Shown here: in pieces, positions 1 to 8,677 of the stretch
Numbering within the stretch: the first letter of the stretch is position 1
Layout of the letters: each line of letters begins with the position of its first letter
DNA from: Segatella copri
GTDB taxonomy: Bacteria; Bacteroidota; Bacteroidia; Bacteroidales; Bacteroidaceae
Assembly (NCBI RefSeq): GCF_026015625.1
Contig: NZ_JAPDVG010000001.1
Span: 2,621,001-2,685,000, forward strand
Direction of reading: 5' to 3'
DNA: 64,000 nucleotides
Notes under the pieces: model-generated
The model's input: the letters and a program-made list of their open reading frames with translations, nothing else
The model's database searches: none
Told to the model about the DNA's origin: nothing
Made by a program: the position numbers and the translations under genes

Positions 1-1043
1 ACAGTGAAGTACTTGCGGTTACCCTTGCTCTGACTCTCGTGATGATAACCGGCACGGAGCGCAAACTTATCATTGTATACATACTCGGCACCCAGACCGT
101 AGTTGATTTCCTCCAGCTCTTCCTTGAAACCGCCAGGGGCATCGCTGAAACTCTTGAAGATACCGCTGATGCCCGAAATATCATCATACTCACGATGCAC
201 ACGGTCTTCATATTCTGAATTGTCCTCACCCTCTTCCTGCTTCGGAACGGTAGGCACCAGATACTTGTTGGCATCGGCTGCCAGAGTAACGCGGTTGTAT
301 TCGTCGATAGGTATCATCAGCGAAGCACCCAGACGCATGTTGGCTGGCAGGAACTCGCCATACTCCTTGCCGCTGAAGGTAATCTTACTACCGATGTTAG
401 AAATATTCAAGCCCAAACCCAACTGGCATTCGCGCTGGCCGATGACCACATAGTTCTGGTAATAGGCAGCGATATCGGCTGCGAAAGCGGAAGCTGGCGA
501 ATTGTCTTCGGTATAATCGAAGCGCATATCGGAATAGATCCAGCGGATGGCGGCAGCAAGAGAGAACTTCTCGCTGAGCATCAGAGAATAAGCCACATCG
601 ACCGACATCTCGTAAGGATTGATGGTCATACCCTTGCCACTCTCGGCACCTTCCTGACTGGTAAACACTTCGCCCATATTGAAATAGCGGAGCGATGCTG
701 ATACGGCACTGTAATCGCCAATACGGTAATAGCCAGAGAGATAGGCAAGATTCATATCATTGACCAGCGAGCGCAGCCAAGGAGTGAAACTGAGCGACAC
801 TCCGGCACGCGAAATGGTGAAAGGATATTTTGCCGGATTCCAGTACTGGGAGTTGACATCAGGGTCGGTAGCCGCACCGACATCTCCCAAACCGCCACCA
901 CGGGCATCAGGAGCTATGGTTTGCGAAATGACTGCATAGTTCACAGGATTGAAGAGATCTTTCTTATCCTGCGCCTTCACTTCTGATGCCATCAGAGCGA
1001 GACATCCCAAGATGAATATCTTATAGATTCTTTTCATTGCCAT
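1..1043 (-). CDS. porV: PorV (LptO), type IX secretion outer-membrane barrel, C-terminus cut off
   Basis: PorV is a FadL-like outer-membrane beta-barrel of the type IX secretion system. It shuttles cargo from the translocon to the PorU sortase. The minus strand reads MAMKRIYKIF, then a hydrophobic signal ending VKAQ, then a mature start with the family-typical PDARGGGLGDVG and NSQYWNPAKYPF segments. About 347 codons lie inside the window and the 3' end is missing. ATG at 1043 and ATG at 1037 are both in frame; the first is used here. The gene begins 14 bp after the porU stop, so the two are almost surely co-transcribed, the same order as in Porphyromonas gingivalis. The family call is firm; the exact start is not. 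Confidence 0.9.
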   Translation of the reverse strand, partial: MAMKRIYKIFILGCLALMASEVKAQDKKDLFNPVNYAVISQTIAPDARGGGLGDVGAATDPDVNSQYWNPAKYPFTISRAGVSLSFTPWLRSLVNDMNLAYLSGYYRIGDYSAVSASLRYFNMGEVFTSQEGAESGKGMTINPYEMSVDVAYSLMLSEKFSLAAAIRWIYSDMRFDYTEDNSPASAFAADIAAYYQNYVVIGQRECQLGLGLNISNIGSKITFSGKEYGEFLPANMRLGASLMIPIDEYNRVTLAADANKYLVPTVPKQEEGEDNSEYEDRVHREYDDISGISGIFKSFSDAPGGFKEELEEINYGLGAEYVYNDKFALRAGYHHESQSKGNRKYFT

Positions 1044-1057
1044 TGTAAATATATTTT

Positions 1058-4000
1058 TTATTTGATAATGATGAGTTTCTTGACTTTAGAGGTGTAGCTG
1101 CTGCCATCGCTCGCCACCTTGACACGATAGAGATATACGCCGGTGCCCAGAGGGGTGCCGCTATCGGAGGTGAGATCCCAGCTGACGGTATAGCTGCCCG
1201 AGGTAGGTACACCGCTTTCGGAATGGCGCCAGTGCTGTCTGCCCGACGAATCGAACACTTCTACCACCACGTCCATATCGCTCTCTGTGCGGTCGTGACT
1301 AATGATGAAGGTGGTGGAGGTCTTAGCCGGATTGGCGGTTACGCCCACATCGAAGAGCGCCGGACTCAGTGCCTTCACCACATTGAAACGGAGCTGCACC
1401 GTAGAACTGTTGTTCTGGATATCCCAGGCTCGGAAGGTGAGTTCGTGCTTGCCCGGTTCCAGTTGCGGTATGCTGTAATAGGTGGAACCGCTGGTATAGG
1501 TTCCGAAATCGTAGGTGAAATTGCTGTTCAGCACGTAGGTCTTCGACATGTCGCCATCTATCACCAGCTGCAGGTCGTGGCCGATACCGCTTCCGGCAGC
1601 ATTGATTCCGTCCTTATCGGTTATCTTTGCCACAAAGAACGGGGTGGTGTTGACATTGCCGCCATCTACGAAGGAAGGCGAATTGAGATAGCAGTAGATG
1701 GAAGGACCGATGGAATCGTTCTTCTGCTCCTCGCTCTCGCCTACCGTAAACTGCTCGCAGGAGCCGTGGGCAGAGAGGGTCTTGGAGGTATTCACCGCAT
1801 AGAGGTTGACCAGACCGCTCTGGTTGGAATAATTGATATCCAGCGGAACGGCAAAGGAGAAGGCAAACTTGCCACCTCTTACGCTATCGGTGCCCTGATA
1901 CAGGGTCTTGGTTCTGTCTTTGTATTCGAAAGCCTTCTCAGCGCCATCCTTGCCGGTATCGTTCAGTCGACAGGTAACCGTCTCCTTGGAATCTCTTACG
2001 GTAGCGGTGATGACGCCCCGGAAGTCGTCTGCTCCCTCGATATGACCTGCCATGCGGGCGATAGAGCCTGCCTTCAGCATCGGCAGGGTTGCGGCTCCGG
2101 CAACAGGGATGCCGTTGATGGAATCTACTACTATCTGACGCTTAGGCAGATTGAGCGCAAGCGCCGGGTCGCCCAAGAGGGAATAGTTGAGATGGTTCAC
2201 CGTGACATCGGAGCCGGAAGTTGGTCCGGTTCCGGTTACGAGATCGTTCTGCGCCAACCGGTGTGCCTCGCCTATCGTGATAGGCTTGCCGTTAACCAGA
2301 CTGAGCACTCTGTAGATGAAGGCGCGGTTGATATGTCTGTTATACTGGGCGTAAACGGTACGGGTGGTACCATAGAAGGCTACTGCGCCACCTTTATCAT
2401 TGAGCAGCGCTGATTCGCCGATATTGGCTTCGAGACCGTCGAACGGCATGATATCGCAGGAGGCGGTTACCCAGAGCGACAGGTTGGTATTGCGGAAATT
2501 GGTAAAATCGGTGAGTTTCAGAACCGATTCGCTCGACATCTGGGTAGGATCGCCATGTCCGGCATAATCCATGATGAGGGCTCCCGCCGCCTGCTGCTGT
2601 TTGATGATTTTAGCAGCCTCAGGATAGGTATTGCCCGAAGAGGAGGTTTCGCGGGTATAAGCATCCCACATCACCTTCTTGACAAGATAGGCGGGATAGG
2701 TGGTGAGCACATCATTTGCCACCTCATCGGCATCCTTCATGTGGATGTTTTCGTTTCCGTCATCGCCCATAAACATCAGGGTGTTCTGCCAGGCGCCTAC
2801 ATTGGCATTCTGAGCATAACTGATGGTCTTGTCTACCAGCACCTGGGCTTCTTCTGCATAAGTTACCGGGAAACGGCCTACGGCTACATCCTGCAGCTCG
2901 CGGTTAGGATACAGTCCGGCTCCCTCGCCGAGCATACCGAACCAGCTGTCGCTGACGAAGCAGGATACGGCGCTGAAGGAGTTTTCACTCTCAAAGCACA
3001 GCAGGTAATCGTCAGGATTCAGGGTTCTGCAACCAGAGGTAAGCATGCGGTTATCCCATACGCAGTCGCCGAAGAGCAGGAGATATTTCGGCATGTCAGC
3101 CTCGCTCTGCGCCTTATCGGAAAGCATGCGCAGGTAGCGGCGGTAGGCGTTGGCATCGGGGGTACCGCTAGAAAATTCGTTATAGAGTTCATCGGCAGGC
3201 ACAATGGTAACGCGCAGTCCGTCGTGCTGTTCATGAAATTCTTTCAGCCGCTGAGCCTGTTTCAGCAGTTTCTGTGAGGTCGGGATGATGATGACCATAT
3301 CGGCTGCTCCATCGGCATGATGATCCTGGTTGGTGATTCCGTAGACATACTGGGCAGCCGGAATCTTTCCACCGGAGGCAAGGTTGGCAGCGGTAAAGGC
3401 ACAGCTTCCAGGCTCTGCCCACGTTACGGAGATATAATCGAGGCGGATGGAAGCGCCCGACATGACCTTGATGGAGATGGTATCCTTATCCTGGAAATCG
3501 GAATCGGGATAGGTGACAACCCGCTCTGTAGCCTTGAGGTAAGCTGTTTCCTCCGTAGGATTGTCATTCATGAGAGAAAGGGTGATTTCGCCCAAAGCCT
3601 TGCCATTCTTCAGTATCTGAGCCTTGCTGTCTGTGGCGGTAGTCAGGGCTACGGAGAGTTTGCCTATCGCAGAACCGGTGGTATTCGTAATCACCACTTT
3701 CTTCTCATCGCCCACCTTCAGTTCTTCTGCATCGAAGAGATTCCTGCCGCCATGATAGTAGCTGTAACCATCTGACTCATAGAGGGAATGATAATCGTAA
3801 GGCTGCGGATAATGAGAAGAGACAAAGGTAGCTGAATCCTGCTCCAGTGGTGCTTCATCGGTCTGGGTAATAAAATAGTAGCCGTAATCGGAATAAGGAT
3901 TACGGATGCGCTGGAGGGCGGTTTCTGACTTCCAGGATACCGGACCCTGGGCATAGAAATAATGCTTGCCGCCAACGATGCACTGGGGAACTTCCTGCAA

Positions 4001-4696
4001 ATCGTCGGTAGCCTGCAGTTCGCTCGCCAGAAGGGCTTCGTTCTGCAGATTGCCGCCATAGCCGTAAATCTTCACCTTGCTGATATCGGAGAAGCCTGCC
4101 TGGCGCACTACCTGTTCGGTAAGCTGATGGAAACCGGTTTCGCTGACTCTGATCTTCGCCCATCTGCCTGAGGCAAGAACGGAATGGGAGGCATAGAGGG
4201 AGGTAGCTGAGCGCAAAGCATCAGAAGAAGTGAAGGCTGATACTTTGCCCTTAGCCAACAGAGAACCTCGACTGGAACGCTCGGAGCGCTTCAGAGGACG
4301 AGCATCTACCTGAAGCATGAAGCTGACCAGCAGCTGATGGCGGTTATTGCGGAATACGACAGGACTGAAATCTATCTGGAGTACGCCCTGCTTACGGCAT
4401 TCGGTAACCCGCTGCTGTGGAAATACCTGCTCAGGAGGAACTGCACCCGACAGGCGGTTGTAATTGGCGATGTCGGAGGCAGTCATGTCGATATACTCGC
4501 CATATTTCAGGCTGACGGTATATACGGAGTCACGATATGCACCGGTCAAAGGAATGGAATACACGAAACGGGGCAACACGGAATCTACTCTGACTTCTGA
4601 AGAGGTCAGATTGAAGAATCGCTGTGCCTGAGCAGGAGCCACCAGCATGAGCAGGCATGCCAGCAGCATGTATTTCCAAACCTTTGTTGTGTTCAT
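1058..4696 (-). CDS. porU: PorU, type IX secretion C-terminal signal peptidase/sortase
   Basis: This 1212-residue gingipain-like cysteine peptidase (family C25) removes the C-terminal sorting domain of type IX cargo at the cell surface and attaches the cargo to lipopolysaccharide. The N-terminus MNTTKVWKYM... ending APAQAQ is a signal peptide. The catalytic histidine is H714 in DYAGHGD and the catalytic cysteine is C747 in TASCDIMPF. Their spacing of 33 residues is the same as in gingipain RgpB (His211/Cys244). The last ~90 residues (VTANPAKTSTTF to VKKLIIIK) form a type A sorting-like beta domain with the usual GTGVYLYRV segment. PorU keeps this domain. It lies 25 bp after the FAH-family gene and 14 bp before porV. 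Confidence 0.95.
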   Translation of the reverse strand: MNTTKVWKYMLLACLLMLVAPAQAQRFFNLTSSEVRVDSVLPRFVYSIPLTGAYRDSVYTVSLKYGEYIDMTASDIANYNRLSGAVPPEQVFPQQRVTECRKQGVLQIDFSPVVFRNNRHQLLVSFMLQVDARPLKRSERSSRGSLLAKGKVSAFTSSDALRSATSLYASHSVLASGRWAKIRVSETGFHQLTEQVVRQAGFSDISKVKIYGYGGNLQNEALLASELQATDDLQEVPQCIVGGKHYFYAQGPVSWKSETALQRIRNPYSDYGYYFITQTDEAPLEQDSATFVSSHYPQPYDYHSLYESDGYSYYHGGRNLFDAEELKVGDEKKVVITNTTGSAIGKLSVALTTATDSKAQILKNGKALGEITLSLMNDNPTEETAYLKATERVVTYPDSDFQDKDTISIKVMSGASIRLDYISVTWAEPGSCAFTAANLASGGKIPAAQYVYGITNQDHHADGAADMVIIIPTSQKLLKQAQRLKEFHEQHDGLRVTIVPADELYNEFSSGTPDANAYRRYLRMLSDKAQSEADMPKYLLLFGDCVWDNRMLTSGCRTLNPDDYLLCFESENSFSAVSCFVSDSWFGMLGEGAGLYPNRELQDVAVGRFPVTYAEEAQVLVDKTISYAQNANVGAWQNTLMFMGDDGNENIHMKDADEVANDVLTTYPAYLVKKVMWDAYTRETSSSGNTYPEAAKIIKQQQAAGALIMDYAGHGDPTQMSSESVLKLTDFTNFRNTNLSLWVTASCDIMPFDGLEANIGESALLNDKGGAVAFYGTTRTVYAQYNRHINRAFIYRVLSLVNGKPITIGEAHRLAQNDLVTGTGPTSGSDVTVNHLNYSLLGDPALALNLPKRQIVVDSINGIPVAGAATLPMLKAGSIARMAGHIEGADDFRGVITATVRDSKETVTCRLNDTGKDGAEKAFEYKDRTKTLYQGTDSVRGGKFAFSFAVPLDINYSNQSGLVNLYAVNTSKTLSAHGSCEQFTVGESEEQKNDSIGPSIYCYLNSPSFVDGGNVNTTPFFVAKITDKDGINAAGSGIGHDLQLVIDGDMSKTYVLNSNFTYDFGTYTSGSTYYSIPQLEPGKHELTFRAWDIQNNSSTVQLRFNVVKALSPALFDVGVTANPAKTSTTFIISHDRTESDMDVVVEVFDSSGRQHWRHSESGVPTSGSYTVSWDLTSDSGTPLGTGVYLYRVKVASDGSSYTSKVKKLIIIK

Positions 4697-4721
4697 ATCG
4701 ATATATTACTTGCAATATTAT

Positions 4722-5339
4722 TTATTTACAGTGAAAATCGAGCACCTTCCTGTCTTCGAGATAGCCTACGAGATGGTCGTCGATGTTGACAGGACCGCAG
4801 CCTGTAGGACATCCGGTATAGAGCAGGTCGCCCGTCTTGAGCGTGAAGTACTGGCTGATGTAGGAGATGATTTCATCTACCTTGTAGAGCATATCGCTCG
4901 TGCAGCCTTCCTGTACGGTCTTGTCATTGAGGTCGAGGCGGAAGTGCAGTGCCTGGATATCACGGAACTTCTGGATGTCGACCCATTCGCCGATAACCGC
5001 AGAACCGTCGAATCCCTTGGCGAGTTCCCAAGGCTGGCCAGCCTCGCGCAGCTTCTTCTGCATCTCGCGTGCCGTAAAGTCGATACCTACGGTTACTGCA
5101 TCGTAATAGCGGTGGGCGAAACGCTGCGGAATGGTCTTTCCCAACTTGGAAATTCTGACCACTACTTCGGTTTCATACTCTATTCTTCCCAGATGATCAG
5201 GGATGAAGAAAGGCTTGCCGTTATTGAGCAAAGCAGAATCTGCCTTGGTAAAGATGACAGGACGCTCTGGTTTAGATAACGTACCATGCAGCGATTTATT
5301 GTGTTCGGTATAGTTCATACCGATGGCAAATATCTTCAT
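4722..5339 (-). CDS. Fumarylacetoacetate hydrolase family protein
   Basis: This 205-residue protein is a compact FAH-fold enzyme, a family including 2-hydroxyhepta-2,4-diene-1,7-dioate isomerases and acylpyruvate/oxaloacetate hydrolases. Visible family marks are the N-terminal MKIFAIGMNYTEHNK, the YETEVVVRI strand that carries metal-binding glutamates, FTAREMQKKLRE, and the C-terminal LKTGDLLYTGCPTGCGPV. It lacks a signal peptide, so it should act in the cytoplasm. It is the first gene of an apparent FAH-porU-porV run with 25- and 14-bp gaps and follows the tsf terminator directly. The substrate cannot be read from sequence; a metabolite-repair role such as oxaloacetate or acylpyruvate clearance is only a guess. 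Confidence 0.88.
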   Translation of the reverse strand: MKIFAIGMNYTEHNKSLHGTLSKPERPVIFTKADSALLNNGKPFFIPDHLGRIEYETEVVVRISKLGKTIPQRFAHRYYDAVTVGIDFTAREMQKKLREAGQPWELAKGFDGSAVIGEWVDIQKFRDIQALHFRLDLNDKTVQEGCTSDMLYKVDEIISYISQYFTLKTGDLLYTGCPTGCGPVNIDDHLVGYLEDRKVLDFHCK

Positions 5340-5352
5340 AACATCAAATTTT

Positions 5353-5409
5353 TATATAAAAAAGAAATGGGAGTTAGAAGCAAAGCGAGGCTTAACTTCA
5401 TAACTCCCG
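5353..5409 (-). terminator. Rho-independent terminator of the rplM-rpsI-rpsB-tsf operon
   Basis: An 8-bp perfect stem (GGGAGTTA at 5369-5376 with TAACTCCC at 5401-5408) is followed on the minus strand by a T-rich run (CATTTCTTTTTT). It lies between the tsf stop and the FAH gene. That gene shows only a weak -7-like box upstream, so part of its expression may come from read-through. Confidence 0.75.
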
Positions 5410-5460
5410 GGTATTCTAATTTAACTATAAGTCAAATTAACGCTTGCTTTTGAGTAATGA

Positions 5461-6456
5461 TTACTCAGCAGCAAGAGTAAAGCGCTGGTAAGCAACGATC
5501 TTGAGATCCTTGCTCTGAGAAGCGAGGTACTGAGCAACAGTCTGCTTGTCACCGTCACCGAACTGGAACTCCTGGTCAACGAGGCAGTTCTCCTTGAAGA
5601 ACTTAGCCAGACGACCATTAGCAATGTTCTGGATCATAGTAGGGTTCAAAGTAGCAGCCTTCTCCTCACCAACAGTCTTCTTGATGTTGCGAGCCTCTTC
5701 AGCCTGCTCAGGTGTCAACCAACCCTTCTTGGTGTTGCTCTCGATGTGCTCCTCAGAGTCAACGTGAGCTGGGTTGATGCCAGCCTTCTTCAATGCTGCG
5801 TTAACAGCCTTCTCTACGAGCTCTTCCTTAGTCTTGGCTACAGCAACCTCGAGCTCAGTCTTCTTAGTCTCATTAGAAACAGAAGACTCGTCGAGAGCTA
5901 CAGGGCGCATAGCAGCAACCTGCATAGCTACCTTGTGACCAGCCTCCTCGTTGTTCTCGTTGAGCTGAACCATAGTACACAAAGTGTGCTTGTTCATGTG
6001 GTCGTAAACCTCGATGTTGTCACCCTCGAGAACACAGTAGCCGTCGAGCTCCATCTTCTCGCCAGTGATACCAGAGCGCTGTGTAACAGCAGCCTGAGCA
6101 TCTGCATCGCCAACCTTCAAAGTCTTCACCTCGTCGAGAGTGTGAGCCTTGGCAGCGATAGCAGCGTCGAGGATGTCAGATGTCAACTTGATGAAGTCAG
6201 CACCGTTAGCTACGAAGTCAGTCTCGCACTTGAGAGCGATGATAGCAGCGAAATCGTTAACCTTCTTAACGAGAACGCAACCGTTAGAAGTCTCACGGTC
6301 AGAACGCTTAGCAGCGATAGCGAGACCACGCTCACGGAGCAACTCCTTTGCCTTATCGAAATCACCTTCAGCCTCTGTGAGTGCCTTCTTAACGTCAGCA
6401 AGACCAGCACCAGTCATAGCGCGAAGTTTCTTGATATCTTCAATTGAAACAGCCAT
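5461..6456 (-). CDS. tsf: Elongation factor Ts
   Basis: EF-Ts is the guanine-nucleotide exchange factor that recycles EF-Tu during translation. The protein has 331 residues. Its N-terminal UBA-like domain (IKKLRAMTGAGLADVKKALTEAEGDFDKA) is followed by the hallmark ALKCETDFVAN and then the dimerisation/core domains. The length is above the E. coli 283 residues, as is common in Bacteroidales. It is the last gene of the rplM-rpsI-rpsB-tsf cluster, 108 bp after rpsB, and is followed by a strong terminator. The start at MAVSIEDIKK matches the family. Nothing unusual was seen. Confidence 0.98.
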   Translation of the reverse strand: MAVSIEDIKKLRAMTGAGLADVKKALTEAEGDFDKAKELLRERGLAIAAKRSDRETSNGCVLVKKVNDFAAIIALKCETDFVANGADFIKLTSDILDAAIAAKAHTLDEVKTLKVGDADAQAAVTQRSGITGEKMELDGYCVLEGDNIEVYDHMNKHTLCTMVQLNENNEEAGHKVAMQVAAMRPVALDESSVSNETKKTELEVAVAKTKEELVEKAVNAALKKAGINPAHVDSEEHIESNTKKGWLTPEQAEEARNIKKTVGEEKAATLNPTMIQNIANGRLAKFFKENCLVDQEFQFGDGDKQTVAQYLASQSKDLKIVAYQRFTLAAE

Positions 6457-6564
6457 AATAATATTTTTATATTAAAAAGTTAATAATAATCTTTGCTTAA
6501 AAGCTACTAAAGCCATCGAATCATAAACAGAATCAATGGCTTCAGTATATATTTCTTTGCCTAA

Positions 6565-7335
6565 TTACTCAGCCTCGTCCTTGCGGGCAGCCTTCTTCTT
6601 AGGCTGGTCCTTCTGCTCAGCAGCAGCCTTGTCGTCAGCCTTCTCAGCCTTGCGCTCCTCAAGAGCCTCAGCGATAGCACCGCAAACTGCAGTAAGGATA
6701 GCATCTACAGAATCCTTAGCATCGTCGTTAGCTGGGATAACGTAATCAACATTCTTAGGATCAGAGTTGGTATCTACGATACCGAACACTGGAATACCAA
6801 GACGGTTAGCCTCCTTAACAGCAATATGCTCCTTCATTACGTCAACAACGAAGAGGGCTACTGGGAGACGAGCCATATCTGCGATAGAACCGAGGTTCTT
6901 CTCCAACTTAGCACGCTGGCGGCTTACCTGAAGCAACTCGCGCTTAGAGAGGTTAGAGAATGTACCATCGTTCAACAGACGATCGATGTTTGTCATTTTC
7001 TTAACTGCCTTACGGATTGTAGGGAAGTTGGTGAGCATACCACCAGCCCAACGCTCGTTTACGTATGGCATATTGATAGAAGCTGCCTTCTCAGCAACTA
7101 CGTCCTTAGCTTGTTTTTTAGTAGCGACAAACAGGATCTTTCTACCTGTCTTGGCAATTGTCTTGAGAGCCTCAGCAGCCTCGTCGATCTTAGCGACAGT
7201 CTTGTTGAGGTCGATAATATGAATACCGTTACGCTCCATGAAGATGTAAGGAGCCATTGCTGGATTCCACTTGCGACGGAGGTGTCCGAAGTGGCAACCT
7301 GCCTGAAGTAACTGGTCAAAATTTGTTCTTGACAT
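6565..7335 (-). CDS. rpsB: 30S ribosomal protein S2 (uS2)
   Basis: S2 is a late-assembling protein of the small ribosomal subunit. The 256-residue product starts MSRTNFDQLLQAGCHFGHLRRKWNP and contains the typical IIDLNKTV, FVATKKQAKD, NERWAGGMLTNF and GIVDTNSDP segments. The C-terminal ~35 residues are a charged Ala/Lys/Glu tail (AEKADDKAAAEQKDQPKKKA), a common lineage-specific extension. The gene follows rpsI after a 158-bp gap that contains a possible structured leader (separate entry), and precedes tsf. S2 is a known autorepressor of rpsB-tsf in enterobacteria; the leader here could serve a similar purpose, but that is inference. Confidence 0.98.
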   Translation of the reverse strand: MSRTNFDQLLQAGCHFGHLRRKWNPAMAPYIFMERNGIHIIDLNKTVAKIDEAAEALKTIAKTGRKILFVATKKQAKDVVAEKAASINMPYVNERWAGGMLTNFPTIRKAVKKMTNIDRLLNDGTFSNLSKRELLQVSRQRAKLEKNLGSIADMARLPVALFVVDVMKEHIAVKEANRLGIPVFGIVDTNSDPKNVDYVIPANDDAKDSVDAILTAVCGAIAEALEERKAEKADDKAAAEQKDQPKKKAARKDEAE

Positions 7336-7369
7336 TGTTTTTTCTTTTTTAATTGTGTTTACTTTCTTT

Positions 7370-7440
7370 TTGAATCTAATGTTAGATCAGTCGATGAGTA
7401 GTCCCCGATTAATGGAATCTCACCGATTTAGATACTAAAC
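7370..7440 (-). promoter_or_regulatory. Candidate structured leader of rpsB
   Basis: The 158-bp rpsI-rpsB gap holds two minus-strand stems. CGGTGAG (7419-7425 on the plus strand) pairs with CTCATCG (7392-7398) across a purine-rich loop, and a self-complementary ATCTAA/TTAGAT hairpin lies at 7374-7387. The position just before rpsB fits an S2-binding autoregulatory leader. No covariation can be tested here, so this is a candidate only. Confidence 0.4.
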
Positions 7441-7493
7441 TTTTTAGCTCAGCTATATATAATCTGTATATATATAATAAAATATGTATAAGA

Positions 7494-7880
7494 TTAACGC
7501 TTGCTGAACTGGAAGCGACGACGAGCCTTTGGCTGACCTGGCTTCTTACGCTCAACAGCACGTGAGTCACGTGTCATGAAGCCTGCATCCTTCAAAGCCT
7601 TCTTATCGTTAGCGTCGATCTTAACGAGTGCGCGAGCGATAGCGAGGCGGAGAGCCTGGCTCTGACCGGTGAAACCACCACCGTCGAGGTTTGCCTTAAT
7701 ATCATACTTACCCTCAGCTTCGAGCAACTGCAATGGCTGCTTTACTACATAGCGAAGGATTGCTGATGGGAAATATGTCTCAATATCTTTCTTGTTGATT
7801 GTGATCTTACCGGTACCCTCTGTGAGGTATACACGAGCTACAGCGCTCTTACGGCGACCAATTGCATTAATTACTTCCAT
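7494..7880 (-). CDS. rpsI: 30S ribosomal protein S9 (uS9)
   Basis: S9 is a small-subunit protein whose C-terminal tail reaches toward the P-site tRNA. The 128-residue product begins MEVINAIGRRKSAVARVYL, contains GGGFTGQSQALRLAIARAL, and ends with the universal basic tail GQPKARRRFQFSKR. Its length is normal. It begins 10 bp after rplM, forming the universally paired rplM-rpsI unit. Confidence 0.98.
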   Translation of the reverse strand: MEVINAIGRRKSAVARVYLTEGTGKITINKKDIETYFPSAILRYVVKQPLQLLEAEGKYDIKANLDGGGFTGQSQALRLAIARALVKIDANDKKALKDAGFMTRDSRAVERKKPGQPKARRRFQFSKR

Positions 7881-7890
7881 TCTACCTTAA

Positions 7891-8352
7891 TTATTTATAC
7901 TGGTTAATATCAATAGCCTTTGGCTGCTGTGCCTCGTGCTTGTGCTCTGTGCCATCGTAAATGAAGAGGTTGTCCATCAAAGAACGACCGAGAGGGCCCT
8001 TTGGCAACATACCCTTGATAGCGTGACGGAGGATCTTGTCCATTCCATCAGGACGCTTGCGCAACTCTGCTGGAGTGTTGAAGCGCTGACCACCTGGATA
8101 ACCAGTGTAACGAGTGTAAACCTTATCTGTTTCCTTCTTACCTGTGAAAACTACCTTAGCGGCATTGATAATGATTACGTTGTCACCACAATCTACGTGT
8201 GGAGTGAAAGTTGGCTTGTACTTTCCGCGGAGCAATTTAGCAACCTTAGAGCAGAGGCGACCTACAACCTGGTCGGTAGCGTCGATTACGACCCACTCTT
8301 TCTTAGCTGTTTCCTTGTTTACGGAAATAGTCTTGTAACTTAATGTGTCCAT
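7891..8352 (-). CDS. rplM: 50S ribosomal protein L13 (uL13)
   Basis: L13 is an early-assembling large-subunit protein. The 153-residue product has the family marks WVVIDATDQVVGRLCSKVAKLLRGK, HVDCGDNVIIINAAKV, YTRYTGYPGG and AIKGMLPKGPLGRSL. It is the promoter-proximal gene of the four-gene operon and is preceded by a ~150-nt leader with several hairpins and by a -7 box. The start MDTLSYKTISVNKETAKKEW is typical for Bacteroidales. Confidence 0.98.
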   Translation of the reverse strand: MDTLSYKTISVNKETAKKEWVVIDATDQVVGRLCSKVAKLLRGKYKPTFTPHVDCGDNVIIINAAKVVFTGKKETDKVYTRYTGYPGGQRFNTPAELRKRPDGMDKILRHAIKGMLPKGPLGRSLMDNLFIYDGTEHKHEAQQPKAIDINQYK

Positions 8353-8500
8353 TTTAAAATTTAAATTTACTACTAAAAAACGTTTTTAATCTTTTTTACT
8401 CACTATTCAGACAGGTGATTCACTAACCACATACCCCGGCCACAGGGCATGCTATTAACACACCATATCTTGGGGACTCTAAGCGTATCCCCGAAATAAT
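8353..8500 (-). promoter_or_regulatory. Structured 5' leader of the rplM operon
   Basis: Between the -7 box and the rplM start the minus-strand transcript can form at least two hairpins. GGGGA/TCCCC pairs 8488-8492 with 8472-8476 on the plus strand. A longer stem pairs CATGCCC (8445-8451) with GGGTATG-type sequence (8430-8437). A short GTGA/TCAC element near 8415-8424 follows. The leader is long for this genome. Autoregulation by L13 is plausible by analogy with other ribosomal-protein leaders, but is not proven. Confidence 0.55.
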
Positions 8501-8507
8501 CGGACTG

Positions 8508-8515
8508 CAAAATTA
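8508..8515 (-). promoter_or_regulatory. -7 box of the rplM operon promoter
   Basis: The minus strand reads TAATTTTGC, a full match to the Bacteroidota -7 consensus TAnnTTTG. No clear TTTG -33 element is visible upstream. Confidence 0.65.
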
Positions 8516-8610
8516 CACATTTTTATTTGATTATGTGTAGGTTACGAGTTTTAACCCCAAACTTTTATGAATATTTAACTTAGTTTGCGCTTTTCTGCTC
8601 AGGATAAGCA

Positions 8611-8650
8611 AAAAAAGAGTGCATTGTTAACGGCAATGCACTCTTTTTTA
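8611..8650 (-). terminator. Terminator after glutamine synthetase III
   Basis: A long perfect stem (GAGTGCATTG with CAATGCACTC, flanked by A-run and T-run) surrounds the loop TTAACGG. It has T-tracts on both sides, so it could act in both directions. It sits 28 bp after the glutamine synthetase stop. Confidence 0.85.
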
Positions 8651-8677
8651 TTATATCAATTCCTTATCCAGGAAATA

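Noticed and set aside
1223..2413. A 396-codon plus-strand frame opposite porU
   Set aside because: No signal peptide or domain; porU on the minus strand has its full catalytic pair and sorting domain.
5746..6447. A 233-codon plus-strand frame opposite tsf
   Set aside because: Ser/Leu-rich shadow of elongation factor Ts, with no start context.
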